Shown here piece after piece: positions 13,885-26,914 of a stretch of DNA of 64,000 nt (positions are counted from its first letter, which is position 1; each line of letters opens with the position of its first letter). Position numbers and translations under genes: made by a program. The DNA comes from Mansonella perstans (Eukaryota; Nematoda; Chromadorea; Rhabditida; Onchocercidae), in contig JBAMDO010000577.1 of the NCBI GenBank assembly GCA_037074765.1, positions 744,001-808,000 of the forward strand. The letters are read 5' to 3'. A model generated the notes under the pieces. That model made no database searches. It worked only from the letters and a program-made list of their open reading frames with translations, and had not been told where the DNA came from.

Positions 13885-15263
13885 TCCATCATTCTATTAA
13901 GACTCTTTCTCATTGTTTACTTTCACATTTATTTCTTGTTTGCTTTTATATGCAATTTTTTGAAATGTATTTTATGAAAATATTCATCAGTGTTTGTGTC
14001 TTTTTTCTACCAATACTCTTTCGGTCTTTTTCATTCATTCATTAATAAATTTTTTTATTTACTAATTTATTCTTTGCTGTTAATGAGCGTTTTTCTTTTT
14101 CAACTGTAAACTTTATTAATTTATCTTACTAAAAGTAATTAAACACCATTTAAAGTTTTTCTTCTTTTGCACTTTTAAAAATTCATCATTTTGACCAGAG
14201 CACAGGCTAATTATTTCAATGCAATTGAAATGTTGCTGTAATGCCTAAAAGCTTTTTTATCCCTTTCCTTAAGACAGTTTCCTACTCATGCAGAAAGGAA
14301 ATTTTCTGATTAAATTTGTCGAAATGTCGTCGTTAATGGCCTTTAATGTTTTGCAAATTTTCATCATTTAAAAATGACAATCTTTTCGAAATCATTGCCC
14401 ACAAATGACAGCAGTATGTTATCATGTTTGATTTCTTTGTCTATTTAAAGAATTGTTTTTTCAGTTAATCTGTATTATTATCAGTATTAAATAGTGATAA
14501 ATTTTAATGGTATTTAGATGTTTTCAAATGATAAAGCGAAAAAAAAGGTATTGTTTTTGAGATCTGTAAAGGAAACAGAGAAAGGAAGTGTGAAAGAGAG
14601 TGAAGATGAGAAGGGCAAAAAAATAGAAATATGAGATATTGAATGAGAGTTTTTCCGCAAGTTTCCATAAAATTTTTGGCTCATACTTATGCACATCTCT
14701 TCTGGGGACCCATAATATAACTTGGACAGATGAAATATCAACACCCTCCCAAGCGACAGCAGATATTTGGATCATCTTGATGCTTGTGCTATTCCAAAAA
14801 TTGCTGTCACATTAGCACAGATTAGCCAATTTATTTATCCTCTCTCGTCCTTCATAGCTGATCTCATATTTACTAGAATTTTTACATTTTCTAAACTGTA
14901 ATATTTTCTAAACTGTATTGAAAAGAAAGAACAGAAAAAGTTACAGACATAGAGAAAGAACAATATGCTGTTGCTATATTGCAGAAATTACAGAATTCCA
15001 TTTATTTAATATTTAGTAAGTTAGATGTCGCAAATCTCTGTTGCATTGAAATCAAAGTATCAAATATTTTGTTGAACTTAGATTTAATCGAAGAGAAAAA
15101 AAATTATGATATTTTGTAAATTTCACTGAAGGATGAGAAGAGCAAAAGCATTCTTCCTGCTTCCCCGGCTCGCCTAACATCATCTTCAAATAACACTTTG
15201 TTTATGAGATAGTTTTTGCAAGATTGCTAGCTTGGGAGTTAGGATTATAAAAAACTAATATTC

Positions 15264-15399
15264 TATGCCATATCAGAAGCCTAGACTCCAGCTTTTTTCT
15301 CGATCAACCTATGCTATATCATGTCAGAAGCCTAGACTCCAGCTTTTTCCTCGATCAACCTATGCTATGTCATGTCGGAAGCCTAGACTCCAGCTTTCG
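15264..15399. repeat. Tandem repeat, about 51 bp unit, 2.7 copies
   Basis: The unit begins TATGCTATATCATGTCAGAA and continues AGCCTAGACTCCAGCTTTT, followed by a CTCGATCAACC block. Copies start near 15264 (46 bp to the next), 15310 and 15361, and the last is truncated. Identity between copies is high, so the duplication looks recent. The unit is more G+C-rich than its surroundings and encodes nothing recognisable. Confidence 0.92.
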
Positions 15400-17770
15400 T
15401 CACAATGAATATTGATTCGAAACTAGTAAAACTTATTTCTTTGTTACAACTGATGATTTCTTATCTAATTCCTGTTTCTTTTTTGTTTTTCTTTCTCCAA
15501 GCTTCGCTATTTGCTTCATAATTTTTACAACCTATTGTTGAATTTTTTAAAAAGAAAAAATTCTAGTAAATAATTTATTATTTAGTCCTGCTTCAATATT
15601 TTGTTTTCAAAGTTTGAATTATTGAACAAACCTTGAAGTGGTCGTTATGGTTTTTCTTAGCTCAACTTTTGTTTTTGTTTTTTTTTGAAAAGAAAAGCCA
15701 CTTGTGTTTATTGTAGATCTTACTTCTATACTACTAATTAGAATTTTTTTAAAACGCTCATATTCGAGTAGTTTTTTTTTTGATAACTTTTTAGCTTCTA
15801 CTTTAATTTTGGTTGATTAATTTTGTTTTTATAAACTATATATTATTTTTTTTCTAAGAAATCGTTAACATCTTGATTAATGATTCGAACATAACAATTT
15901 CCAACATTATGTGATAGCAGTGATAATTGACAACTAGCTTTAAGTCTGTTGCATTACGACAATTGTTGTGATATGAAAGTGCAATCATAGCTATTAGCAT
16001 CTGTTGGCAAAATATCCATCCGCACTATTCCAGCTGTACAAACATTGACAATCTATCATTAGTTTACTGCAAATTTATCATTCAATTTAAACTCTTGCAT
16101 TTATTGATTTTCATCCATACGACACCAAAATTTAATTTTAACAAAAAAAATTTAGTTACATTTTTTTCTTAAAATATACTTTCAAATTGTTTTTTTTTTT
16201 AACCCTTTAGTTCAGTTTCTTGGCAATCATTTGTTAAGGACAACTGAAATTGTTCTTCCAAATTGTTGAGACGATGGAATTGAGAATTTCCCAATGGTAT
16301 GTTGCAATGCAAATTTTACAGATTTACTTGAGCGATCACATTTTGCGGTTTGTCCTTTGATTATAAATGACATATGGAGTTCATTCTTACATCTATAGCT
16401 CGCTCAATTTATTCCCAATGGACGAACAATGAGACACAAACATTTTTGACAAAGAGCGACATAAATTCCTTTTGAGAAACTTTTAAATCTACTCGTTCCA
16501 AAAGAAAAAACAAATAAAACTAATTGTATGCTAAATTTAAGTTAATTAATTTGATTAACACAGTGCAACATTCAATGCACCGTGACATCTATTTCGACCA
16601 GGCGAACTTTCATAGCAATTTGATTAATTTATTCGAGATGTTCGCATGCAATGTAAATTAAGTCTATCATCTCAGAATTTCAGAAATTTAATAAAGTTTT
16701 TGGCAATTAAAGTAAAAAAAAAAAGGGAAAAAATCGATTTGCTTTTCGATGGGAATATTCAGTAAATAATTATATTCATTGAACAATGTAGTTTGATGGC
16801 TTCTTGTCAGGGAGATCTCAGATCATCCATTCATGTCATATTCTTCTATGCCTTCATTCATATCTTAAACTGATTTCAAAAAAGAAATGTTCCTCTTCTA
16901 TCACTGATAGCCTTCAAAATATGCCAATTTCATTCTCTTTTGTGTTACCAACAATCGCACAAGCATTTTTTATTAAATTCATTTCCTATTAAATTTTTAA
17001 AAAAAATCTCTAAATGTTATTTCAATAATTTTATTGAAATATAAATTAACTTTAATCAAGATTTTAAATTGCAACCATTTCCTTTTGACTTAATCGATGC
17101 TGTTGGCAATATTTTGTTTATTTTCCCGAAAATTTTTTCATAGTCTTAATTTGAAACAAATTTGAACTTGCATTTACGGATGATAATTTCGATAAGAATC
17201 GATTGCCATTGCGTAACTTTTAACGAATATTGAAGTTACACTGCGATTAATTTTTTGCTTAATTCGGGATTGGTCATATTTGTCATGACAACAGTAATTA
17301 AGTGCTCATCGCAGATCAATATCCATTAGTCTTGAATCAAATTATTAGCAATTATTAAAAATTCGATTCAAAACTAGTAACCAAGTTATTAGCAATTATT
17401 AGTAATTCGAGTCAAGACTTATTCAAATGATTAGTCTTGAATGAAATTATTAGTAGCATTTAATAAAATTAACCCATTTTATTCTTTATCATAAAAATCG
17501 GATACCTTTATGCATATTTGGTTTATTTTAGTTCTATATATGTTAACTCCAAGTTAACGCCAGTTTATCTTAATCAGATTCTGTGTTGTCATTCAATTCA
17601 GTATATTTCAAACTTCTTTCAGTTGAATTTCAGCTCAATGAAATTCAGTGGTTTATTCATTTACTATCATTTTACTGCCTTGTAATATAATGAAACTTTG
17701 AATAATTGTTTCATTTTATTATTTCACACGACTTACGTCATTTGTTTTCTCTTTTATTTTGGCGCAAATT

Positions 17771-20321
17771 ATGCACCATTTAATACCCCTGTTACTGATG
17801 GCGCAAATATGGCTTGGCTATACACAAGACTGCCGAAAATTACATCGCGTGAATCGAATACCATTAACAATTGGTGTCTTCTTGCCAAATCAATACAAAC
17901 GGGTACTGGAATCAGCTGTTAATATAGCTCTGGAACACATACATAATCAATCTTGTATTCTGAACAACTACTACTTACAGCTGCATTTCAAGGATACTGA
18001 GGTTTTGTATGCTCGTTTTTATCAATTTCGTTGGTTTACTAAGCCAGTTTTTTTACAATGCTCAACTGATTATAATAGAATAACATTGCAAAAAGATATA
18101 TCCAACTTTTGAGCTGATCGATCTTCAATTGATCAATTGGATCCTTTATCAGTTCATAACTGAACATTTGCCCATAGCTCCAAATAAGAAGTTTCAGAAA
18201 TCAATCAAAGTATACAGAAACAATTTGTAAAATCAATTAAATCCATTTTCACTCTTTTTTTCTAACTTTATTTCAAACGTTCATACAAAATGGAAACATC
18301 TGTATCATAAAAAATTTACAAATAAATTGAAAACAATTAAAAAGTTTATTTTTAGAGAAGCAATAATGATTCATCTATTTATTTCTCAAAAATATTTCTC
18401 AAAAATTTTAATTTCCAATGAAAAATTCAATTTAATAACATGAAAGGCTTTATGATACAGAGAGATCTTAATAAAAGCTGTGGTGCAAATTTTCGATTAC
18501 ACTGTGTTTTTCTCCCGTGAAAATTATTGTATCTTGAGATAATCCACCATTTAATTAGCAAAAAACTTGCAGAAGTTTAATTTTTTTCTTCAGGATTTTA
18601 ATATTTCCAAAATTCAGAGCAGAAATTGAGTAATTTCTCATAAGCCAGGAACTTTTAATGAATGGACACTAAAATCGCATCAATTGTAGTGCAAAACATC
18701 ATTTGGGATGAAAGCACTGTTTGAGCTGATGCATGCATTTCCACGACCTTTTGCACTTTTTGGTGACGCGTGCACGAATGTCAACGAAGTTGTCGCTATG
18801 GCATCTAAATACTGGCATATTTTACATTTATCGTATGCTGAAATACATGCAAAATTTGCCTCCGTAAATGCTGAGGAAGTTCGATTTTATCAGTTTAATG
18901 ATAAATGTTTAACTATCGATACAATTGAACAGCAATCTGAATATATTGTAACATTCTTATCAATCATCTAACAAGTCATACTGATTTGCCATTAAGCACC
19001 AAATTAGCAATGATATTTGTATGAGTAACTCATTACTTTTTTCTACGCTTATTAGCAAATACAAATTAAATAGATCAAAGTGAGAGGAATTTGTTATGAA
19101 GTAGAAATTACGAAGTTTCACTAATAATACCAAAAAGTTAATATGAAAGTATAAGTGCTCATTTTTCACTTATTTAACATATTTCATATCTAAAAAATTT
19201 AAATTTTTAGCTAAAGTAACTCTTCCTGTTTAATCTTTTGCTTCTGCTCATAAATAAATTTACTTTAATTATTACAATGGTCATCTTGGGAATAATTTTG
19301 TTATCGCATTTAATTAGATGATGATTTACTTTTGCTGATAGTACTACGATTGCTAGAAAGAAGACATGATGCTCTTAAAACTCATTTTAATAGATTAATT
19401 TAATTTCTCTTATATTTGAACCACTTGCAGTTAAGAAAGTTTGACATTAGTATAAAAGCAGAGTTGCTGTTTACAAAAATATCAAAAATATTCCCAATCA
19501 AAAAGAAATGAATTTTTGGAATCCGTTTAAAAGTCTACTTTCAGAGTAGAATAGATAGTTCTTTGAAATGGAAGCACCAAAGATTAGTAACATTTTACTT
19601 AATACTAAATTCTTTTTTTAATTTTCAGTGTAAGTTCAAGTAAATGAGACTATTTATTAGAGCAGACTTTTTTCATCGGTCTATTTACTAAAATAAAATC
19701 TATGTCAAATAGAATTTCTCAAAAAAATATTTGCTTTGGCTTTTTTTTATTAAAATATAAGGACAAGCAATAATCCATCATTCAAGGAAATTTTGTCCTA
19801 TTGTTCTAGATGTATCCAACATTTTTTCGTATGGTACCTGGATATCAGATTTCAAATTTAGCTCGATGTCATCTCATTTTTCAATTCAATTGGACACGTG
19901 TTGGTACATTGAAACAAAGTGACGATGCACGTTTTTCACTAGTAAGTTGAATCAAAAATTGAATTAATGAATTCAGAGCTAGAGAAATTTAAATTTGTTT
20001 GGTTTCGTAAAAGTGATTAAGATTTAATTGTTGTAAGCGAGCTAAATGAAAAACAATAAGGAATGATCAGCCATATGTCAATCCCTTACGACATTTGTCA
20101 CTAGACTGAGATATCAAATTCAGCCGTATATTCTGATAGCTCTCTTTCATTTTTTAAACTATTTTTCACCTTTTTTTACTAGCTTCTATAAATCGTAAAC
20201 ATCTTTCCACTTCAATATTCCAAATATCGGATTATAATCTTTTCCTGAATCGATCTGTTGATTAGTTTTTTCTTCCTGCCATTAATCTTCATTATTTTTC
20301 CACGGATTTGATATCCGAATG

Positions 20322-20352
<31 letters not shown>

Positions 20353-23300
20353 GCACTAAATGAATGCGTAATTTTGTTTAAAGCCACATGAATCATTAAC
20401 AACACGATTGGAGCATGGATTTGGTATCCGAGTGGTATATACAGCTGGAATTAGTCACGATGAAATTCAAAATATTGGTTATGAACTTAATGAATTGAAG
20501 GTTTATTTTTTCATACAAATGCAGCATTCATTTCTAATTTGATTTGAAAAATAAAACACAAAATTAGTTTTCGAGAAAATTAATTCGATAAACTGAGGAA
20601 TTAATGAATAATTAATGAGGGATTTTGAGTTAACAATGTTGGAATATTGAAAACAGCTAAATGATGTTTTTAACCATAAGCGATAAATTTTTTCTGGTTT
20701 TCATTTGGATCAAAATTTTGAAATTTTAACAAATTTGCTTGTTCAGAAACGTGACGCTCGAATCCTCATTGGTGATTTTGAAGAGTCATTAGCTGTGCGG
20801 ATATTATGTGAAGCTTACCAAAATGATATTTATGGTGAAAATTATGCATGGATATTACCTGGCTATCATAAAAGTAATTTTTTCTTTTTCTAATCGATCG
20901 TGATTTAGCTAAGGGTCAACATGTGTCACTACACTCTTTCATGCATGACCTCATTTATGTACATCAGTTTCGTATTATCATAAAAATGCTAAAATCATAA
21001 AAATAAAGGCTGATTCCGAGAATTCAGCGTATAATGAAAATTTCTACATAATTTACAGAAAGTAAATAGTTGAGGTCAAAAGATAAAAACGCGGCAAAAG
21101 TTGTCAATTAATTGCCATTCATTTAAATGGACAAAATGGACAAAATGAGACAAGCAATGAGTATTTATCTCGTGAAAAAACTTTTTCATTTCATACTCAT
21201 GCAATTGATCAGGAAAAGATGTAATCTGAAGTATAAATTTAATTACTATCTTAAATAACTGCAGGAAAGACAGGAAATACTTAAAGAGTTGAAACTACCA
21301 TGGCTGCTTTAGATTTACTCTCTGGCTGCATTAAACTTCTCTCTCATTGATCCTCGGTCACGAGATTAATTTTTGTCCATTCCGAACAGGACGTTATTCA
21401 AGAATATAAAAACAAGAGTATCAATGAAGCGAATCTTTTAATTTTATATCTAAGTTGTAGAAAGTTTGATCGTGATTCAATTGACTAAGTGGCCAATATC
21501 GAGAATTTTTATGCGAAGTCAATGTTTGGCTCTGTTTAGCGTCAGCTATGTTACTTAGCAAAAAGAATGTTTGAAAGAACATGCTAGATGTGAGGATAAG
21601 CTGATGTTTAGATGACTGGTGGCGTAATGCATCAGGGGTCAATTGTACAGTGGAAGAATTGGCGAAAGTAATCGAAGGTCACTTTGCAGTGGAATTTTCA
21701 CCCTATTCACAAAGGCTTTCTCGATATACCATTGCCAATAAAGTTAGTTCATTTTGGGTTTTAGATCAATCTTAAGTTTGCAAGATCCAATAATATAGCA
21801 AATAAGTAATAAATAAATAAATATTTAGAAATATCATTTTCCAAAATTTCTGAATAAATTAAAGTACATAAATGCATCAAACTGTCTGTATGTGCTTATC
21901 AAAAACTGAACAAATTAATTGATGAAATGAGTAAAAATATTATCCAGACAGTATCAGAAATTCGAATGGAACTTGATGCTGAACATGGGTCATCGCCGGA
22001 AAGTGCTTTCAAGGGATATGTGTACGATGGCCTTTGGACACTTGCTTTAGCTCTTGAACAAGTAGCACAAGTTTATCAACAACGTGGAATCATATGGTTG
22101 CCATATATGAGCGATATAAACGACATCACTAATATCAGTGCCGAATTATTTCGAGCTATCAGCAATATTTCATTTGTTGGTGTCACTGTAAGCAGTTTTC
22201 TCCGAATTTACGAATATGTTTGACCTCTGTCCACTATGCTTCCTGATTACATCACTAACAAATTATCAAATTCTTTTTTATAACTACACTATGTTATTTA
22301 TTTGCATTATTTTGATTGTGAAGGAATAAAAGTTCTTTACTTCAACATATACATATTCTTTCAGTAATGTGATGTCATACGTGTTCACGTTTTTCACGTG
22401 ATTTGACAACGATAAAAAATAGAATTGGATTTTATATCGCCTTTTTCTATTATTATTTAATTTATTCAGGGACCAGTTCGATTTGAAAATAATGAACGAC
22501 TTGGATTAGTTGAAATTTTGCAGTGGCGAAATGGTTCGTATATGATTGTTGGCATGTATGATGGTACGGAAGCAGCCCTTATGCTTAATCCTGCTCTTAA
22601 AGGTAATTAACAGAATTAGAGAAATGAAATTTTCCACTTGATTGATTGATTATTGCTGACGATATCAGGATTTTGTTCAAGAAACAAATAGTTAAATTTT
22701 AGGCATTCAAAGGCTTTACCTAATTATAAATATGTTAATGATTAAATTCATTTTCAAGTAAAATCTTACAGATTGGATACCACCATTAGATGCAACAGTT
22801 GTTGTGCGTAAACGTCAATATATATCATTCGCATTATTTATTTTTCTCTCATTACTTGCCACTATTGGTGTAGCAATAGCAGTTTTCTTCCTTTTCGTCA
22901 ATATCAGATATCGAAATCATCGGTAAGTTGGGACGAATTTATTCAGCGCTTGCTACTAAATGCACATAATTTTCAAAGTGAATAGAAATTTTGATATTGA
23001 AATCATATTTAGGAATTTAGCTGCACTTACGTTCCTCCAGATTTTAGTATTTTGTATATATCGAAAATTTAATTACTTTTAGTCACGAATTTTAGTTACG
23101 TTACTCATATGTTACTCATTTTATTTCATAGAAATTATCACACAAAACATGCATTTTGCATGTCGTGCATGCAACAGATGATTTAAACATTTTTTTTTGA
23201 TTTTCTCTTTATAGATATATCAAGATGTCGTCACCAAATATGAATAATTTGATCATAGCAGGTTCCATTTGTACATATATCAGTGTAATCCTGCTTGGTT

Positions 23301-25836
23301 TTGATACACGTTTTGTTTCACCGAATGTTTTTGTTACACTCTGTTATGTATGCTAATTATTTTAATTATCATTTCAATAAAATTTACCATTGATAAGTAT
23401 TGTGGGAGAATCATCCATATAGGTAAAAATAGTAACTTCTCAGAATAAATGTTGAATTTTGATAATTCATTAATTTAAAAAAAAAAGAATGATTGTACTA
23501 TAAACTTTTACAACAAACGGATCCTTTTAATTTCTTTTTCCTGCTTTTTCATTCTATTACTTCTTAAAATGAATGACCAGGAATTTTTTCGCTTACTTTT
23601 ACCCGGCAGAGTTTCACTAAAAGTTTCTAATGAATAAAAAAAAATTTATAGCAAGAATAATTATATTGTAGGTAAAAACATGGGTACTAAGTCTCGGCTT
23701 TACTCTAGCATTCGGATCAATGTTCTCAAAGACCTGGCGAGTTCATTTAATTTTCAAATATATTCGAATGAACAAGAAAGCAATCAAAGATTATAAACTA
23801 TTCATGCTTGTTGGCTTTATTGTTCTTGTTGATTTGATTTCATTAGCTTTATGGGCTCATATTTCACCTTTCACATTTCACGTCAACGAATTAGCCATAT
23901 TTGTAAGTTGTTGTCATTAAATGAATCCATCTTACTTACTCAAACTATAAAAAAAAAAAAAAAAAACTTCAACTTCTTAAGCTTTTTAATATTAAAAGTA
24001 AAATTTTATCGGACCGGTTTAGTAAATCCAAATATAAATTAACTTCTAAAATTTAATTGAGATTTGGCTAAAATTAGCAGAATGAAATCCTAAATTTAAA
24101 TTGAATTAAAAAATTATCCATCCATTCATGCATTTATAATTAATACATATCTGTTACAGTATTCAGATAACAAGATAATAGCACCAGAAATCGAACATTG
24201 TAGAAGTGATGATAGTGTCATTTTTGAGGTCATCATACTGGGTATTAAAGGCCTTCTCATGGTCAATTTTTCAATCACTTTCTTTAATTTACTTTTTTTA
24301 TTTCATTTTATTTCCACTCTTGGATTTTATTGAAATTCTTTTGAATTGAAAAACAAGTAATATTTTTAATCTAACTTTTAGTTACTTGGCTGTTTTTTGG
24401 CTTGGGAAACAAGATATGTAAATGTTCCAGCATTAAACGACAGTAAATACATTGGGATGTCTGTTTATAGCGTTGTCGTCACATGTTTACTTGGTCTTCC
24501 ACTTGTGTATATATTAAAGGTAAATATTATTTGTGAGTTAAAAGACTATTAGATCATTTATCATTACATTATTTCTTACCTGCAATTTTTTGCAACAATC
24601 TGTAGTTAATTCTATAACTTATAAAGTTATAACTTTTTATTTTAGGATCAAGTAAATGAAGTACATATATTGCGAAGCCTTTTCATTATATTTTGTACAA
24701 CTTTAACTCTTTGCCTTGTTTTTGTTCCAAAGGTAAACAAAGAAATTTTTAAATTTGTTAATACTTATGCTTAAGAATTTTTCTTTTTAAACTGTTGATA
24801 TTAGCATTTAATATAACTAATAGATAATTCAAAACTAAAATTTGGATTAACTCATTTCCGAATATAATTTTCTATTTGAGATTCTGAGGACTGCTATAAT
24901 ATTGATTGATTTTGACACTGAAGTATTCAATCGTTTAATTCAAATTTGAGTTTTCAGTTAACAAATGCAATTAATTGTAACAAATTTATTTTATCATTTC
25001 AGATTGTAGAGCTCTTGCGAAATCCCAAAGGTACTGAGTTACGTTATCGACGTGGTTTGATAAAATCTTCTTTTGCACGATCAGAATCACGAAAAATTCT
25101 AAGGCGCAATGAGTAAGTTATTGAACTTTTATTAAAAGTTGAAATGCTTTTGACTGCTCCAATTTTTTTGTGAACTGTACAACGTAGGATCAAGTAACAA
25201 GTTCAGTAATATCGATCACTTTAGAAAACTTTTATCATTCTATTATCATTCTATTGAAAGTATCATTCATTCTATTAATGGAAGCGCTGACGACGTGGAA
25301 ACTGTTGCGACGGATAATGCGCCTAAATTTTTCACCATTTAATTAAAACACAATTAATGCAATTTTTCACCCTTATAAACTGCAACTTTGATCAAAAGTG
25401 GCTTTTATTTCAATTGTAATTTTGTAATTTTGCGTTTTATATTTTTTCAGAGAAACAAGTGTCTTCAACAGAGAGCGCTTGAGGAGTTTGGAAGAAGAGA
25501 ATAAATTATTACATCGATATTTACTTCAGGTGATAAAATACGACATAAATATGTGACAATTAAGCTCCAAAAATAACTTTTCATATTTCATCACTATTTA
25601 TTCTGCTTGACATCTCTATATCACTTTGGCGCTTATTTACACATTGTTGCGGAAATATCTTCTGTGATAGAGGATGTACAGTTTAGTTTACAGTAGAGTT
25701 TTTAGAGAGTATAGCTAACAGTGCATATATATTTTTTCAGAAAACTAATATATTGTGGGAATTGGAAGAGCAGTTAAGACAGCTTGGAGAGCTAGAGATT
25801 ACATCGTCAAGTGACGAAGCTCAGTTGGGAATTTAA
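17771..25836 (+). CDS. gbb-2: GABA-B receptor subunit 2 (class C GPCR), complete, 17 exons
   Basis: This subunit couples the GABA-B heterodimer to G proteins at the neuronal or muscle plasma membrane. Exons are 17771-18001, 18690-18863, 19810-19941, 20384-20500, 20747-20873, 21612-21742, 21948-22187, 22470-22602, 22772-22922, 23215-23347, 23672-23902, 24160-24261, 24382-24519, 24646-24732, 25003-25112, 25451-25529 and 25741-25836. Phases close exactly to 803 residues. It has a signal peptide (residues 1-18), a Venus-flytrap ectodomain (KGYVYDGLW near 320, as FHGYAYDGIW in the family), then seven membrane helices from about residue 446. Hallmarks are [23 protein letters not shown] and [22 protein letters not shown]-terminal coiled coil ([16 protein letters not shown]) is expected to pair with the GBB-1 coil. 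Subunit 2 is favoured over subunit 1 by the loop and helix matches. The tail after the coil is short. The donor after exon 12 (GTCAAT) is atypical. The ATG at 17771 opens the signal peptide; no upstream exon was needed. Confidence 0.95.
20322..20349. repeat. (TA)n microsatellite in gbb-2 intron 3
   Basis: About fourteen TA dinucleotides lie 35 bases before the exon that starts at 20384. They are close enough to the acceptor that length changes might touch the branch region, but this is only an inference. Confidence 0.9.
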
Positions 25837-25950
25837 ATTGATTTGGATTTAATTTTCAAATTAACATGCAAAGGTTGTTATTGGACTTTCCCAAAGTTTC
25901 CTTCCAAACTTTAGGATGAATTATAAATTTTGCTTGAATTTTATTTAACA

Positions 25951-25956
25951 AATAAA
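25951..25956 (+). terminator. Likely gbb-2 polyadenylation signal AATAAA
   Basis: An AATAAA hexamer lies about 115 bases after the gbb-2 stop codon. A T-rich stretch follows within 20 bases. It is the first canonical signal after the stop. Confidence 0.55.
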
Positions 25957-26914
25957 AAAATTAACGGATAACTTTTTTTTAGGTTAAATATCTACGATCT
26001 ATTATGTCATCAATATCTCCACGGGTATTAATTCAAAGAAATATAATAATGTATTTGTTTGATGTATTGATTTAAATTACCAAATAACACATTCGTAATA
26101 AAGTTATCTTTTGCTATAACCTTTTTATGCAGAACGAAAAAAATAATTTTGAGATTTAATCAATTCCGCCTACAAAAGATTTTGTATCATTTCATTTATA
26201 GTACTCCCGACATAACTAATTTTACGAATGCAACAAATACCAAGATTTTATGACATAATCAAAATGCATTGAGAATCGGAAGTTTTTAGAAGTCAAATCA
26301 TTGAGTATTTTTAAATGTAATTTTCATTTATAATAATAATAAACATAGAAGCAAAATAATAGCAGTAACAGAAGTGCATAATATAAATTAATTAAATAAA
26401 ATTCTCAAATTTTTTTTTTGAAAAACTTTTAGATAATTTTAAAAACTCTTAAATTAGATAGCAAAAATTAGTTTCGTAGAAAATTTGCTATCATATATTC
26501 GAAACAACTCATTTGGATCTTTAGTCTTGCGCTTTCGTCTTACTGTAGTCGTCAGGATGAAAATTCTTTGAAGATTTTTGCTCAACTTGCAATTTTTTTT
26601 CTATGTAAAAATTTCGTTTATCACTTATTTATTGTCACTTGTCCTAACTCCATCGATGATAATTGACAGTATGGAAGCCCGTTTTGTAAATGTTGCTGAA
26701 GACATTAAATGAATGGTTGGAGATTTGTTAGCTGATAATATGATTTTACCTAATTTATATGTTAAATGATTGCTAGGACCAATCTATGGCAATGCGAAAG
26801 TGATAAAATAATACGGTTGTAAATGCAAATTAAAATAATAAATACGTTTTTTCTAAATTAAAATTTTTGTTTACAGGAATTTATTACTGAAAATATAACT
26901 GAACTTTGTTCATC
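25957..26914. other. Intergenic spacer between convergent gbb-2 and the beta-subunit gene
   Basis: About 960 bases separate the 3' ends of two genes facing each other. The spacer is A+T-rich with no recognisable coding block. It should hold the 3' UTRs of both genes. Confidence 0.6.

Larger units (their letters stand above)
6322..17770. other. Gene-poor intergenic stretch, about 11.4 kb
   Basis: No conserved coding block or phase-consistent exon chain was recognised between smg-1 and gbb-2, which lie divergently. Open frames here are short, A+T-rich and unlike known proteins. The stretch holds long poly-T and poly-A runs (for example near 6950, 11405 and 12740), a purine-rich tract, and two tandem repeats listed separately. 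It should contain the promoters of both flanking genes, but no specific promoter element could be assigned. Confidence 0.6.
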
